64,000 nt of DNA from VXNE01 sp965208745 (GCA_965208745.1 CBDBPN010000004.1:2418001-2482000), one strand, 5' to 3'; positions 8,611-16,678 are shown, counted from the stretch's first letter. Notes: generated by a model from the letters alone, not told the origin. Translations and numbers: made by a program.

Positions 8611-8961
8611 GGCGTCCCGCCCCGCGTCCCGGCCGGCCTTGAGGCGGGCCCGGCACAGTTCCTCGTTGGCCTCCACGAAGTGCCCGCACAAAGCCTTGAA
8701 ACGCTTGTGCTCGGCGATCTGCGCGCGCGTCTCCTGCAGCGCGGCACGCGGCACCCCCCGCGTCACCGTCTTGCCGCCGACTCGGCGCATGAGCGCCCAG
8801 CCGGGGTGGCCCGGATCGCCCTCGCGGGCACAGTGGCAGGTCGGCTTGCCGCACTTGCGGGTCATCTCGACGAGCGAACCGGGGCGCAGCTCGCCCACCG
8901 TCGTGAACTCGCCGAGCAGGGCGTCGCGGCGTCGTTGCAGTTCCTCAATGTTCTCGGCCAT
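8584..8961 (-). CDS. DUF6788-like small protein of the ISKra4 element (first ORF)
   Basis: This protein of about 125 residues starts at ATG 8961 (MAENIEELQRRRDALL). The segment SLVEMTRKCGKPTCHCA..GHPGWALMRRV is the Cys-rich signature of the small proteins encoded ahead of ISKra4 transposases. It ends just after KKGGSARR, overlapping the transposase frame. The run AAAAAAGGGGG (minus strand, 8610-8600) lies exactly in the overlap, with the transposase in the -1 frame, so the two were probably joined by ribosomal or transcriptional slippage. TTG at 8985 is an alternative start. Confidence 0.72.
   Translation of the reverse strand: MAENIEELQRRRDALLGEFTTVGELRPGSLVEMTRKCGKPTCHCAREGDPGHPGWALMRRVGGKTVTRGVPRAALQETRAQIAEHKRFKALCGHFVEANEELCRARLKAGRDAGRDAKKGGSARR
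8600..8610 (-). promoter_or_regulatory. Candidate frameshift (slippage) site in the IS element
   Basis: Six A followed by five G on the minus strand lie in the overlap of the two IS reading frames. The first ORF reads GCC AAA AAA GGG and the transposase reads in the -1 frame. Such homopolymer runs support transcriptional slippage or -1 frameshifting in several IS families. Use of the site is inferred. Confidence 0.5.
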
Positions 8962-9042
8962 GCGCGCGGTTGCACCTCCCGTCAAACTGTAAACCTTATG
9001 ATATTACAGATACCGGCGCGACACCGCCATCCCTCTGCATCG

Positions 9043-9064
9043 CCAACAAATCTGACGTGCACCC
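9043..9064. repeat. Inverted repeat, promoter-proximal end of ISKra4 element
   Basis: This is the partner of 7352-7373, lying upstream of the first IS ORF. Two mismatches in 22. Confidence 0.88.
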
Positions 9065-9073
9065 AGGGAGACG
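9065..9073. repeat. Right target-site duplication of the ISKra4-family element
   Basis: This exact copy of AGGGAGACG abuts the right inverted repeat and matches 7343-7351. The following 122 nt to the DUF3800 gene contain no recognisable gene or repeat array. Confidence 0.75.
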
Positions 9074-9195
9074 CCGCAGCTTGACAAACTGGTCCCAAGG
9101 CTGGCAAGTTGACTCGACGGTTGGGAGGGCTGTGGTTTCACGGTCCGCGGGGGCCAGGTGCCCCCCCTAGCTGTGTTTGAGAACCCCGTTCCTTC

Positions 9196-9957
9196 GTGTA
9201 CCTGCTTTACTTGGATGGCTCGGGCTCCGTAAGGAATCCGAACGAGCGGCACTTCGTCCTTGCTGGCGTCGCCGTCTTCGAGCGCCAGATATACCATCTC
9301 ATCTCGAGGGCCGACAGGTTCGTGTCGGAGCTCGGGTTCACCGCGACGGACGATGTCGAACTGCACGCGAGCGTCATGGCCAAGGGAAGCGGAAGGCCTT
9401 GGAAGGGCGTCGCGCGTCAACAGCGGTTGGCTTTGATCGAGGACGCCTTGGGCATTCTCGCGCAGGCCCATGCCAGCGTCAGGGCTTTCGCGGTCGTTGT
9501 GGACAAGAAGGCGCGCTCGCCACACGATCCGGTCGAGTACGCGTTCGAGGAAGTCTGCAATCGCTTCGACCTCTTCCTTTCCCGGAAGTGGCGTCAGGAA
9601 GGGGAGAAGCACCGTGGCTTGATCGTGATGGACGAGTCGCACTACGAGGGTGCTCTGCAAGGTCTTGCCCGGAGCTTCCGGAGTGAAGGCACCAGATGGG
9701 GGGCTCTTCGCAATCTTGCCGAGGTCCCGCTGTTCGTCGACTCCATCGCGTCGCGTCTCATTCAACTGGCCGACCTTCTTGCCTGGGCCGTCTGGCGAAG
9801 ATATGAGCATCAGGACACACGCTACTTCGATCGAGTAGTACGCCGATTCGACGCGGAAGGCGGCGTCATCCACGGCTTGGTCCACTTCAAGATGCCGAAC
9901 GAAGAATGTCACTGCCCCGCATGCTTGTCGCGGTCGCTGGCGAGGCCGATGGCTTGA
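9196..9957 (+). CDS. DUF3800 domain protein
   Basis: This 253-residue protein starts at GTG 9196. The N-terminus YLLYLDGSGSVRNPNERHF followed by VLAGVAV is the DUF3800 signature, with an Asp early in a first beta-strand. A central acidic strand reads LIVMDESHYE, and near the C-terminus is IQLADLLAWAVWRRYE. DUF3800 is often regarded as an RNase H-like fold with possible nuclease activity, but no reaction is established here. A C-terminal CHCPAC could bind zinc. The gene overlaps the following cas3 by up to 52 nt, so the two are almost certainly co-translated. DUF3800 genes are common in defence and mobile regions. Confidence 0.82.
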   Translation: MYLLYLDGSGSVRNPNERHFVLAGVAVFERQIYHLISRADRFVSELGFTATDDVELHASVMAKGSGRPWKGVARQQRLALIEDALGILAQAHASVRAFAVVVDKKARSPHDPVEYAFEEVCNRFDLFLSRKWRQEGEKHRGLIVMDESHYEGALQGLARSFRSEGTRWGALRNLAEVPLFVDSIASRLIQLADLLAWAVWRRYEHQDTRYFDRVVRRFDAEGGVIHGLVHFKMPNEECHCPACLSRSLARPMA

Positions 9958-12176
9958 CCGCGCAGGACCCTCGTCCGTCAGACACGTGTACGGAACGCGC
10001 GCCTCGTCACCTGCCTGGGCGCACCTTCTACTTCGCACATAGTGGCGAAATGCCGGACCGCCGGGACTGGCATCCGCTGGCGACGCACCTGAAGGCGACC
10101 GGTGACAGAGCCGCTGAGTTCCTCGGTGCGACGGGCGCTCGGGCGTTCGGACGTGCCGCCGGTGTGCTGCATGACCTTGGCAAGTACACCGCAGAGTTCC
10201 AGCGGCGCCTCGCAGGCGAGCCGATCGCAGCCCCGCACTCGACGGCCGGCGCGCAGGTCGCCATGAAGCGATACCAGCGAGGCGTGGGCAAGATGCTCGC
10301 GTTCTGCGTCGCCGGTCACCATGCCGGCCTCGCCAACGGGGCCGGCGGCGAACGCAGCCTTTCGCTCGCGGAACGGCTCGTCGAGGAGGTCCCCGCACTC
10401 GACCCGTGCTGGCAGGAGGAGGTCGCGCTCGACCCGATAGACCCTCCCCGCATTGCGGCCCGGAGCCCGGAGCAGTTTGGTTTCTGCGCATCGATGTTTG
10501 TCCGGATGGTCTTCTCGGCGCTGGTTGATGCCGACTATCTGGACACGGAGGCGTACTACGCCGACGCGCGCGGCGCGCCGGTGCTGCGCGGCGGCCATCC
10601 GTCGCTGGCCGAACTCGCCGGCCGCCTCGAAGAGTACCTGGGATCGCTGACGCGGAGCGCCCCGGACAGTGTCGTCAACGACGTGCGGGAACGCGTGCTG
10701 CGGAACGTGCGGGCCCGGGCCGGCGACCCTCCGGGTATGTTCTCGCTGACGGTGCCCACGGGCGGGGGAAAGACGCTCTCATCCCTCGCTTTCGCGCTCG
10801 ACCATGCGGTAAGGCACGGCTTGTCACGCGTGATCTACGTGATCCCCTACATGAGCATCGTGGAACAGACGGCCGCCGTGTTCCGGGACGCGTTGTGGAG
10901 CGGGCGCGAGGGACAGCCGGACTTCGTGCTCGAACACCACAGCGCCTTCGAGGAAGGGCGGCTCGGTGGGCGCTCGGGCGCCGACAAGCTGCGCCTCGCC
11001 ATGGAGAACTGGGACGCGCCGATTGTCGTGACGACGGCAGTGCAGTTCTTCGAGAGCCTGTTCGCCCGTCGGCCGTCTCGCTGCCGGAAGGTCCACAACG
11101 TCGCGAACAGCGTGGTCATTCTCGACGAGGCGCAGACCCTCCCGCTGCAACATCTGCGGCCCTGCGTTGCCGCGCTCGACGAACTTGCGCGCAACTGGCG
11201 CACGAGCGTGGTGCTCTGCACGGCGACGCAACCGGCGCTTGGGGACGGGGATTTCCCCGGGGGCTTCGGTGCCGTGCGCGAACTCGCTCCCGACCCGGCA
11301 GGGCTCGCGGGAAAATTGCGCCGCACGCGGATCAGGTCTGCTGGGACGCTCGACGACGCGACGCTCGCCGAGCGGCTGCGGGCCGTCCCGCAGGTGCTGT
11401 GCATAGTGAACACGCGCCGGCACGCGCGCGACCTCTACGCCGCGCTGGCGGATGCAGAAGGCGCGTGCCATCTGACGACCCTGATGTGTGCGGCACACCG
11501 GCGAGAGAGACTCGAGGCGGTACGCCGGTCCCTGGCAGCGGGCGAGCCGGTACGGCTGGTCGCGACATCGCTGGTGGAGGCGGGGGTCGACGTCGATTTC
11601 CCGGAGGTCTGGCGAGCGCAGGCAGGCCTCGAGTCCATTGTCCAGGCTGCGGGACGCTGCAATCGGGAAGGCCGGACCCGCAGTGCCGACATCTACGTGT
11701 TCGAGCCCGATGAGGCGGAGGGGCACCGCGCGCCGCCGGAGGTGGGCCAGTTCGCCGATGCCGCGCGCACGGTGATGCGCGAGCACGCGGATCCGCTGGC
11801 GTTGGACGCGATCCGCGCGTACTTCCGGGAACTGTACTGGACCAGGGGCGACGATGGATTGGATGCGAAAGGCATCATGCGGCTCCTGAACGAGCGCGGG
11901 ACGACGCTCGAGATCCCGTTCGAGACGGTCGCACGTCTCTTCCGCCTGATCGAAACCGCGATGGTTCCGATCATCGTGCCGAACCCTTTCGGAGGCGCCG
12001 AGAACCCCGAGGCGTCAGGGCTGGTCCGTGAGTTGGAGTGGATCGAGCGGCCGGGTGGCATCGCCCGTCGGCTTCAGCCGTATACGGTGCAGATTCCGCC
12101 ATGCGTCCGCGATAGACTGCTCGCCGCCGGGGCAGGTCGCTCCATCGCGGACTCAAGGCCCGACAAACCCTCTTGA
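9906..12176 (+). CDS. cas3: Solitary Cas3: HD nuclease fused to DExH helicase
   Basis: This protein is up to 756 residues. The HD domain shows FYFAHSG (His45), VLHDLGKY (His89, Asp90), AGHHAGL (His138, His139) and SALVDADYLDTE. The helicase follows with Walker A PTGGGKT (residues 284-290), the DEAQTLP box (407), CTATQPAL and SLVEAGVDVDFPEVWR..QAAGRCNREGR (motifs V-VI). Domain order and length fit the shorter Cas3 of type I-C and relatives. In CRISPR systems Cas3 unwinds and degrades DNA marked by Cascade. Here no cas5, cas7, cas8, cas1, cas2, cas4 or array is present on either side. The start may be ATG 9906 or TTG 9954, which forms a TTGA overlap with the DUF3800 stop. Motifs look intact, so the gene is not obviously decayed. 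Confidence 0.9.
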   Translation: MSLPRMLVAVAGEADGLTAQDPRPSDTCTERAPRHLPGRTFYFAHSGEMPDRRDWHPLATHLKATGDRAAEFLGATGARAFGRAAGVLHDLGKYTAEFQRRLAGEPIAAPHSTAGAQVAMKRYQRGVGKMLAFCVAGHHAGLANGAGGERSLSLAERLVEEVPALDPCWQEEVALDPIDPPRIAARSPEQFGFCASMFVRMVFSALVDADYLDTEAYYADARGAPVLRGGHPSLAELAGRLEEYLGSLTRSAPDSVVNDVRERVLRNVRARAGDPPGMFSLTVPTGGGKTLSSLAFALDHAVRHGLSRVIYVIPYMSIVEQTAAVFRDALWSGREGQPDFVLEHHSAFEEGRLGGRSGADKLRLAMENWDAPIVVTTAVQFFESLFARRPSRCRKVHNVANSVVILDEAQTLPLQHLRPCVAALDELARNWRTSVVLCTATQPALGDGDFPGGFGAVRELAPDPAGLAGKLRRTRIRSAGTLDDATLAERLRAVPQVLCIVNTRRHARDLYAALADAEGACHLTTLMCAAHRRERLEAVRRSLAAGEPVRLVATSLVEAGVDVDFPEVWRAQAGLESIVQAAGRCNREGRTRSADIYVFEPDEAEGHRAPPEVGQFADAARTVMREHADPLALDAIRAYFRELYWTRGDDGLDAKGIMRLLNERGTTLEIPFETVARLFRLIETAMVPIIVPNPFGGAENPEASGLVRELEWIERPGGIARRLQPYTVQIPPCVRDRLLAAGAGRSIADSRPDKPS

Positions 12177-12200
12177 ACTGCCGCGAATCTCCGCTATAGT
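12174..12200 (+). promoter_or_regulatory. Possible sigma70 promoter for argD-argF
   Basis: TTGAAC (12174-12179) and TATAGT (12195-12200) are separated by 15 nt, which is short. They overlap the cas3 stop and precede argD by 75 nt. This is a weak call based on hexamer likeness alone. Confidence 0.35.
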
Positions 12201-12211
12201 CGCGCGTTTCT

Positions 12212-12241
12212 GGGCAGCCTGACCGCTGCCCGGTTTGTTTT
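12212..12241 (+). terminator. Weak hairpin in the cas3-argD gap
   Basis: GGGCAG (12212-12217) pairs with CTGCCC (12226-12231) around an 8-nt loop, followed by the T-rich GGTTTGTTTT. It could end cas3 transcription or lie in the argD leader. The T-run is interrupted, so strength is doubtful. Confidence 0.35.
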
Positions 12242-12275
12242 GGGGGTGCCACGCGCACCTTGAGGAGTCGGCCAG

Positions 12276-13439
12276 ATGACAGCGATCATGCCCACCTACG
12301 GGCGGTACGACGTGACCTTTGATCACGGGAGGGGCGCCCGGATCTACGACGACGCGGGCAAGGAGTACCTCGACGCGCTCTGCGGCCTCGCGGTGACCGG
12401 CCTCGGCCACGCCCACCCCGGGGTCACGCAGGCCATCGCGGAGCAGGCCGGCCAACTCCTCCACACGTCGAACCTGTACGGAATCGCCAACCAGCAGCGG
12501 CTCGCCGAGCGGCTCGTGGCGCTCTCCGGCATGGACAACGTCTTCTTCGGCAACTCCGGCGCCGAGGCCAACGAGGCAGCCATCAAGCTCGCGCGGCTGT
12601 ACGGCCACTCGAAGGGCGTGGCGGCGCCGGCCGTCGTGGTCGTGGACGACAGCTTCCACGGACGCACGATGGCGACGCTGACCGCCACGGGCAACCGCAA
12701 GGTGCAGGCGGGGTTCGAGCCGTTGCTCGGCGGCTTCGTCCGGGCGCCATACAACGATGTGGAGGCGATCCGCACCATCGCGGAGAACGACAAGAACGTG
12801 GTGGCGGTGCTGGTGGAACCGATCCTCGGCGAGGGCGGCATCCGGATCCCGGGGGACGAGTACCTCCCGGAACTGCGCACCCTCTGCGACGACCACGGCT
12901 GGCTGCTGATGCTGGACGAGGTCCAGACCGGGAACGGACGTTCGGGTCGGTACTTCTGCTACCAGCACACCGGCATCCTGCCGGACGTGGTGACCACCGC
13001 GAAGGGACTGGGCAACGGCGTGCCCATCGGCGCGTGCCTGGCGCGGGGCAAGGCGGCCGACGTGCTGGTGCCGGGGACGCATGCGTCCACCTTCGGCGGC
13101 AACCCGCTGGTCTGCGCCGCCGCGAACGCCGTGCTCGACGAACTCGAAGGGGGGCTGATCGAACGGGCCGGCGAACTCGGGGACCGCTTCCTCGCGGGGC
13201 TCCGGGAAGGACTCCGGGGCAACAACGAGGTGAAGGAGATCCGCGGCAAGGGGCTGCTCCTCGCCGTCGAGCTCCACCAGCCGTGCACGCAACTCGCTCA
13301 GGAAGCGTTGGACCGCGGCCTGCTGCTGAACGTCGCCGCCGGAAACGTCGTGCGGCTGCTGCCGCCGCTGATCCTGACGGACGACGAGGCGGACGAGGTC
13401 GTGGGGATCGTCGTCGACCTCGTCAACGGGCTGGCATGA
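12276..13439 (+). CDS. argD: Acetylornithine/succinyldiaminopimelate aminotransferase
   Basis: This 387-residue class III aminotransferase makes N-acetylornithine from N-acetylglutamate semialdehyde with glutamate in arginine synthesis, and often serves lysine synthesis too. Visible features are FFGNSGAEANEAAIKLAR (phosphate loop), DSFHGRTMATL, the PLP-binding Asp in LLMLDEVQTGNGRSG and the Schiff-base Lys in TTAKGLGNGVPIGA. The length is standard. The start is ATG 12276, with TGAGGAG about 9 nt upstream. It overlaps argF by 4 nt (ATGA), giving an argD-argF operon, a pairing also found in other gammaproteobacteria. Confidence 0.93.
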   Translation: MTAIMPTYGRYDVTFDHGRGARIYDDAGKEYLDALCGLAVTGLGHAHPGVTQAIAEQAGQLLHTSNLYGIANQQRLAERLVALSGMDNVFFGNSGAEANEAAIKLARLYGHSKGVAAPAVVVVDDSFHGRTMATLTATGNRKVQAGFEPLLGGFVRAPYNDVEAIRTIAENDKNVVAVLVEPILGEGGIRIPGDEYLPELRTLCDDHGWLLMLDEVQTGNGRSGRYFCYQHTGILPDVVTTAKGLGNGVPIGACLARGKAADVLVPGTHASTFGGNPLVCAAANAVLDELEGGLIERAGELGDRFLAGLREGLRGNNEVKEIRGKGLLLAVELHQPCTQLAQEALDRGLLLNVAAGNVVRLLPPLILTDDEADEVVGIVVDLVNGLA

Positions 13440-14362
13440 CGGCCTCCCATGACGGTATGGAGACACGCCACTTCCTGAGCCTCACGGACTTCAGTCCCGA
13501 GGAACTGACGCACGTCGTATCGCGCGGCTCCGAGCTGAAGCGTTGGCACCGCGAGGGCCGGGACTGGCGCCCGCTCGCGGGCAAGACGCTCGCGATGGTG
13601 TTCGAACTCAACTCGACGCGTACGCGCGTCGCGTTCGAGGTCGGCATGCACCAGTTGGGTGGCCACGCCATTTGCCTGACGCCCAGGGAAACACAGATCT
13701 CGCGTTCCGAGCCGATCGAGGATACGGCCCGGGTGCTGGCGGAAATGGTGGACGTCGTCATGCTGCGCACGCTGCGCCACGAAGACGTGACGGCGTTCGC
13801 GGAGGCGTCCGCGGTCCCGGTGATCAACGGGATGAGCGCGCGTTTCCACCCGTGCCAGTTGCTGGCGGACGTACAGACCTTCGAGGAAGTCCGCGGCCCG
13901 ATCGCCGGCCGCACCGTGGCGTTCGTGGGCGACGGGTACAACATGTGCCACTCCTACATCAACGCGTCGCGGCAGTTCGGCTTCGACCTCAGGATCGCGA
14001 CTCCCGAGACGCACCGACCCGACCCGGCGCTGCTCGCGGGGGTCAACAGCGCCGAGTGGATGGACTGCCCGCGCGCGGCGGTCGAGAACGCGGACCTCGT
14101 GGTGACGGACGTGTGGTCGTCCATGGGTCACGAGGAAGAGGCCGGGGAGCGCCGCCGCGCGTTCGAGGGCTTCCAGGTGACCCCGGGACTGCTGGACCTC
14201 GCGAGTGACCACGCGGTCTTCATGCACTGCCTGCCGGCGCACCGTGGCGAGGAAGTCGGCGCCGACCTGCTCGACGATCCCCGATCCGTCGTGTTCACCG
14301 AAGCGGGCAATCGCCTGCACTCGCAGAAGGCCCTGCTGGAGTTCCTCGTCGACGCCGGCTGA
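13436..14362 (+). CDS. argF: Ornithine carbamoyltransferase
   Basis: This 308-residue cytoplasmic enzyme makes citrulline from ornithine and carbamoyl phosphate. The carbamoyl phosphate site shows NSTRTRVAFEVG, then MSARFHPCQLLADVQT (HPCQ motif), and the ornithine/catalytic motif HCLPAHRGEEV is near the C-terminus. ATG 13436 overlaps the argD stop by 4 nt. An in-frame ATG at 13457 (METRHFLSL) matches the usual family N-terminus better and may be the true start. The identification is secure and only the first seven residues are in question. Confidence 0.93.
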   Translation: MTASHDGMETRHFLSLTDFSPEELTHVVSRGSELKRWHREGRDWRPLAGKTLAMVFELNSTRTRVAFEVGMHQLGGHAICLTPRETQISRSEPIEDTARVLAEMVDVVMLRTLRHEDVTAFAEASAVPVINGMSARFHPCQLLADVQTFEEVRGPIAGRTVAFVGDGYNMCHSYINASRQFGFDLRIATPETHRPDPALLAGVNSAEWMDCPRAAVENADLVVTDVWSSMGHEEEAGERRRAFEGFQVTPGLLDLASDHAVFMHCLPAHRGEEVGADLLDDPRSVVFTEAGNRLHSQKALLEFLVDAG

Positions 14363-14380
14363 CGCCGGCTCCGCCCTCAG

Positions 14381-14923
14381 TCAGACCCCCGCGACCGCCC
14401 AGCGCCCCGCGTGGAGCGCGGCGAGGGCGAGGAGCCCCGCCACGACATCGTCGAGCAGCACGCCGAGGCCGCCTCCAACCTCCCGGTCCGCCCAGGACAC
14501 CGGCCACGGTTTCCAGATGTCGAACAGGCGGAACAGGACGCATGCCGCGACCATCAGGGGTAGCTCGGGCGGGACGAACAGGAGCGCAACCCAGACGCCG
14601 GCGACCTCGTCCAGCACCAGGGCGGGATCGTCGTGCAGGTTGCGCCGCGCGCACAGGAAGTGCAGCAGCCAGCCGGCTCCGGCCGCGAGCGTGGCCGCCG
14701 CCGCGACCTGCACCAGCGGCGAGGCGCCCGCGAACGCTATCCACCAGAGGAGCGCGCCCAGCAGGGTGCCCCACGTGCCGGGTGCGAGCGGCAGGAAGCC
14801 GGCCCCGAGACCGGTGGCGACCAGCACGTCCGGGGCGGCCAGGTCGCGCGGCGTGAGACGGCTATTCGAAATGGCGGAACCCCGCGGGATGGTTGGGGTC
14901 CAGCGCCACGGGACGTCCGGCAT
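14381..14923 (-). CDS. pgpA: Phosphatidylglycerophosphatase A
   Basis: This inner-membrane lipid phosphatase (180 residues) dephosphorylates phosphatidylglycerophosphate. The PgpA motifs are present: LAPGTWGTLLGAL, the DEVAGVWVALL helix and FRLFDIWKPWPVSW. Three or four hydrophobic segments are visible. It overlaps thiL by 62 nt if ATG 14923 is used. A later start is possible but no good codon is seen before the first conserved segment. It closes the nrdR-ribD-ribH-nusB-thiL-pgpA run, a common gammaproteobacterial order. Confidence 0.88.
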   Translation of the reverse strand: MPDVPWRWTPTIPRGSAISNSRLTPRDLAAPDVLVATGLGAGFLPLAPGTWGTLLGALLWWIAFAGASPLVQVAAAATLAAGAGWLLHFLCARRNLHDDPALVLDEVAGVWVALLFVPPELPLMVAACVLFRLFDIWKPWPVSWADREVGGGLGVLLDDVVAGLLALAALHAGRWAVAGV

Positions 14924-15743
14924 CGAACACGGTCACGCCCTTCCCCACGACGATCCTGCCGACGGGATGTACCGACTCCGCGACCGGCGTTGGAGCCGAC
15001 GCCGTGAACAGCAACTCGTAGTCGTCGCCGCAGGACAGCGCGGTGCGCGCGTCGACGTCCGCGCAGCAGGGCACGGATTCGAGGTCGATCTCGGCGCCCA
15101 CGGCGCTCGCGGCGCAGAGGTGACCAAGGTCGGACAGGAATCCGTCGGAGATGTCGATCGCGGCCGAGGCCACGCCGCGCAGCGAAACGCCAAGCGCAAG
15201 CCTGGGCTCGACCCGGTAGAAGCGGGGGTCGCCGGCGACCCGGGCCGCGTGCCCGACGCCGAGAGCGCCGGATACGTAGATGCGATCTCCGGGACGTGCG
15301 CCCGACCGCACGAGGGCTTGGCCCCGCGGCACGATACCGTGCGCCGCCACGGACACGCTCAAGGGCCCGCGTGCCAGGTTGCCGCCCACGATGGCGACCC
15401 CATGGCGCGTAGCGGCGTCGGCGAGGCCTCTGGCAAACGCTTCGATCCAGGGGACATCGGCTTCCGGCGCGGTCAGGGCCACCACGCAGTAGCGGGCCTC
15501 CGCGCCCATCGCGGCGAGGTCGGAGAGGTTGACGCCCATGGCCCGGGCACCGACGAGGTCGCCGGATGCGTCCGTCGGGAAGTGCCGCCCGGCTACCAGC
15601 GTGTCCGTGGTGACCGCGAGGTCGAAGCCGGAAGGTACGGCGACGAGGGCCGCGTCGTCGCCGGGCCCGAGCAGTACGCCCTCGCCCCCGGCCCCCTCTC
15701 CCAGGATCGCGACGATCCGGTCGATCAGGGCGAACTCGTCCAT
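14862..15743 (-). CDS. thiL: Thiamine-monophosphate kinase
   Basis: This 293-residue enzyme phosphorylates thiamine monophosphate to thiamine diphosphate with ATP. Its PurM/ThiL-fold landmarks are LGPGDDAALV near residue 26, VTTDTLVAGRHFP, MGVNLSDLAAMGA, IVGGNLARG, IDISDGFLSDLGHL and SCGDDYELLFT, all acidic sites for Mg-ATP. The N-terminus MDEFALIDRIVAIL is typical. The start ATG 15743 shares one base with the nusB stop (TGATG). No thiamine riboswitch is visible, as expected for an internal operon gene. Confidence 0.92.
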   Translation of the reverse strand: MDEFALIDRIVAILGEGAGGEGVLLGPGDDAALVAVPSGFDLAVTTDTLVAGRHFPTDASGDLVGARAMGVNLSDLAAMGAEARYCVVALTAPEADVPWIEAFARGLADAATRHGVAIVGGNLARGPLSVSVAAHGIVPRGQALVRSGARPGDRIYVSGALGVGHAARVAGDPRFYRVEPRLALGVSLRGVASAAIDISDGFLSDLGHLCAASAVGAEIDLESVPCCADVDARTALSCGDDYELLFTASAPTPVAESVHPVGRIVVGKGVTVFDAGRPVALDPNHPAGFRHFE

Positions 15744-16162
15744 CAGGTCTCGGCGGTGCGGAGGTCGCGGGCGACGCGGTCGAGGACGCCGTTCACGTAC
15801 TTGTAGCTGTCCTCCGCCCCGAACGTCTTGGCCAGCCGCACGTATTCGTCGATCGCCACCCGGTAGGGCACGTCGATGCGCGAGCGCAGTTCGTAGGCGC
15901 CGGCGCGCAGGATCGCGCGCTCGACCTGGTCGAGGGCGGCGACGCTGCGGTCGAGGTGGGAAGCGAAGGTGGCGTCCAGGTCGGCAGCGCCGTCGAGTAC
16001 GCCGCGCAGGCAGGCGTCGAAGAACTCGGCATCCGCCCGGTCGAGGGCGCCGTTGTCCGCGAATTGCGCCCCGATGGCGTCCGCGGGCTGGCCGCCGAGT
16101 TGCCATTGGTAGATGGCCTGAACCAGCGCGCGTCGCGCGCGGCGGCGCGCCCAGGCGTTCAT
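15743..16162 (-). CDS. nusB: Transcription antitermination factor NusB
   Basis: This 139-residue all-helical protein binds boxA RNA together with NusE (S10) in rRNA antitermination. It begins with the Arg-rich helix WARRRARRALVQAIYQWQL and ends with VPYRVAIDEYVRLAKTFGAE followed by SYKYVNGVLDRVARDL, the conserved C-terminal core. The start ATG 16162 overlaps the ribH stop by 4 nt (ATGA). BoxA-like sites are present in the window's own rRNA operon at 44855-44867 and 47049-47062. Confidence 0.92.
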   Translation of the reverse strand: MNAWARRRARRALVQAIYQWQLGGQPADAIGAQFADNGALDRADAEFFDACLRGVLDGAADLDATFASHLDRSVAALDQVERAILRAGAYELRSRIDVPYRVAIDEYVRLAKTFGAEDSYKYVNGVLDRVARDLRTAET

Positions 16163-16632
16163 CGGAGCCGGTCGAGGACCGCGGCCAACTCGAGCGCGGC
16201 GCGCGCGGCGTCGCCGCCCTTGTCGCCCTGGTCCGGATCGGCCCGCACGATGGCCTGCTCGTCGGTGTTCGTGGTGAGGACCCCGAACACCATCGGGACA
16301 CCGGTCTCGAGCGAGGCGCGCTGCAGGCCGGCGGCGCACTCGCCGGACACGTAGTCGAAGTGGGGCGTCTCGCCGCGGATGACCGCTCCGAGGGCGATGA
16401 CGGCGTGCGGCGCCAGGGACTGGGCGGCACGCCGGGCGACGACGGGCAGATCGAACGACCCGGGAACGCGGAACACGTCGATGTCGTCCTGCGCGACCCC
16501 GTACCGGGCGAGGGTCGCCAGGGCGCTATCGAGCATGGGGTCCACCACCGAGGCATTGAAGCGCGCCGCAACGATGGCGATGCGGCGTCCGCTGCCGTCG
16601 AGTTCCAGGTCCGTGGGCTTTTCGTCCGCCAT
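16159..16632 (-). CDS. ribH: 6,7-dimethyl-8-ribityllumazine synthase
   Basis: This 157-residue lumazine synthase condenses the pyrimidine intermediate with dihydroxybutanone phosphate in the penultimate step of riboflavin synthesis. Motifs are IVAARFNASVVDPML, VPGSFDLPVVAR, IALGAVIRGETPHFDYV with the catalytic His, and FGVLTTNTDEQAI. Length is normal for a capsid-type enzyme. It lies 46 nt after ribD, with no ribE or ribBA between them. Confidence 0.94.
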   Translation of the reverse strand: MADEKPTDLELDGSGRRIAIVAARFNASVVDPMLDSALATLARYGVAQDDIDVFRVPGSFDLPVVARRAAQSLAPHAVIALGAVIRGETPHFDYVSGECAAGLQRASLETGVPMVFGVLTTNTDEQAIVRADPDQGDKGGDAARAALELAAVLDRLR

Positions 16633-16678
16633 CTGTTCTCCCTTCCGGCGGGATCGGCGTCGCGTTCCCGCAGCGTGG

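Larger units (their letters stand above)
7352..9064 (-). mobile_element. ISKra4-family insertion sequence, internally deleted
   Basis: The element is 1713 bp. Terminal inverted repeats at 7352-7373 and 9043-9064 match at 20 of 22 positions (GGGTGCACG[A/T]CA[A/G]ATTTGTTGG). An exact 9-bp direct repeat flanks it. Inside, on the minus strand, are a small DUF6788-like ORF and a DDE transposase of the ISKra4 family in a different frame. The transposase has lost an internal segment and its frame near 7606-7612, so this copy cannot make a full enzyme. It sits between the GHKL ATPase and the DUF3800/Cas3 pair. Confidence 0.9.
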
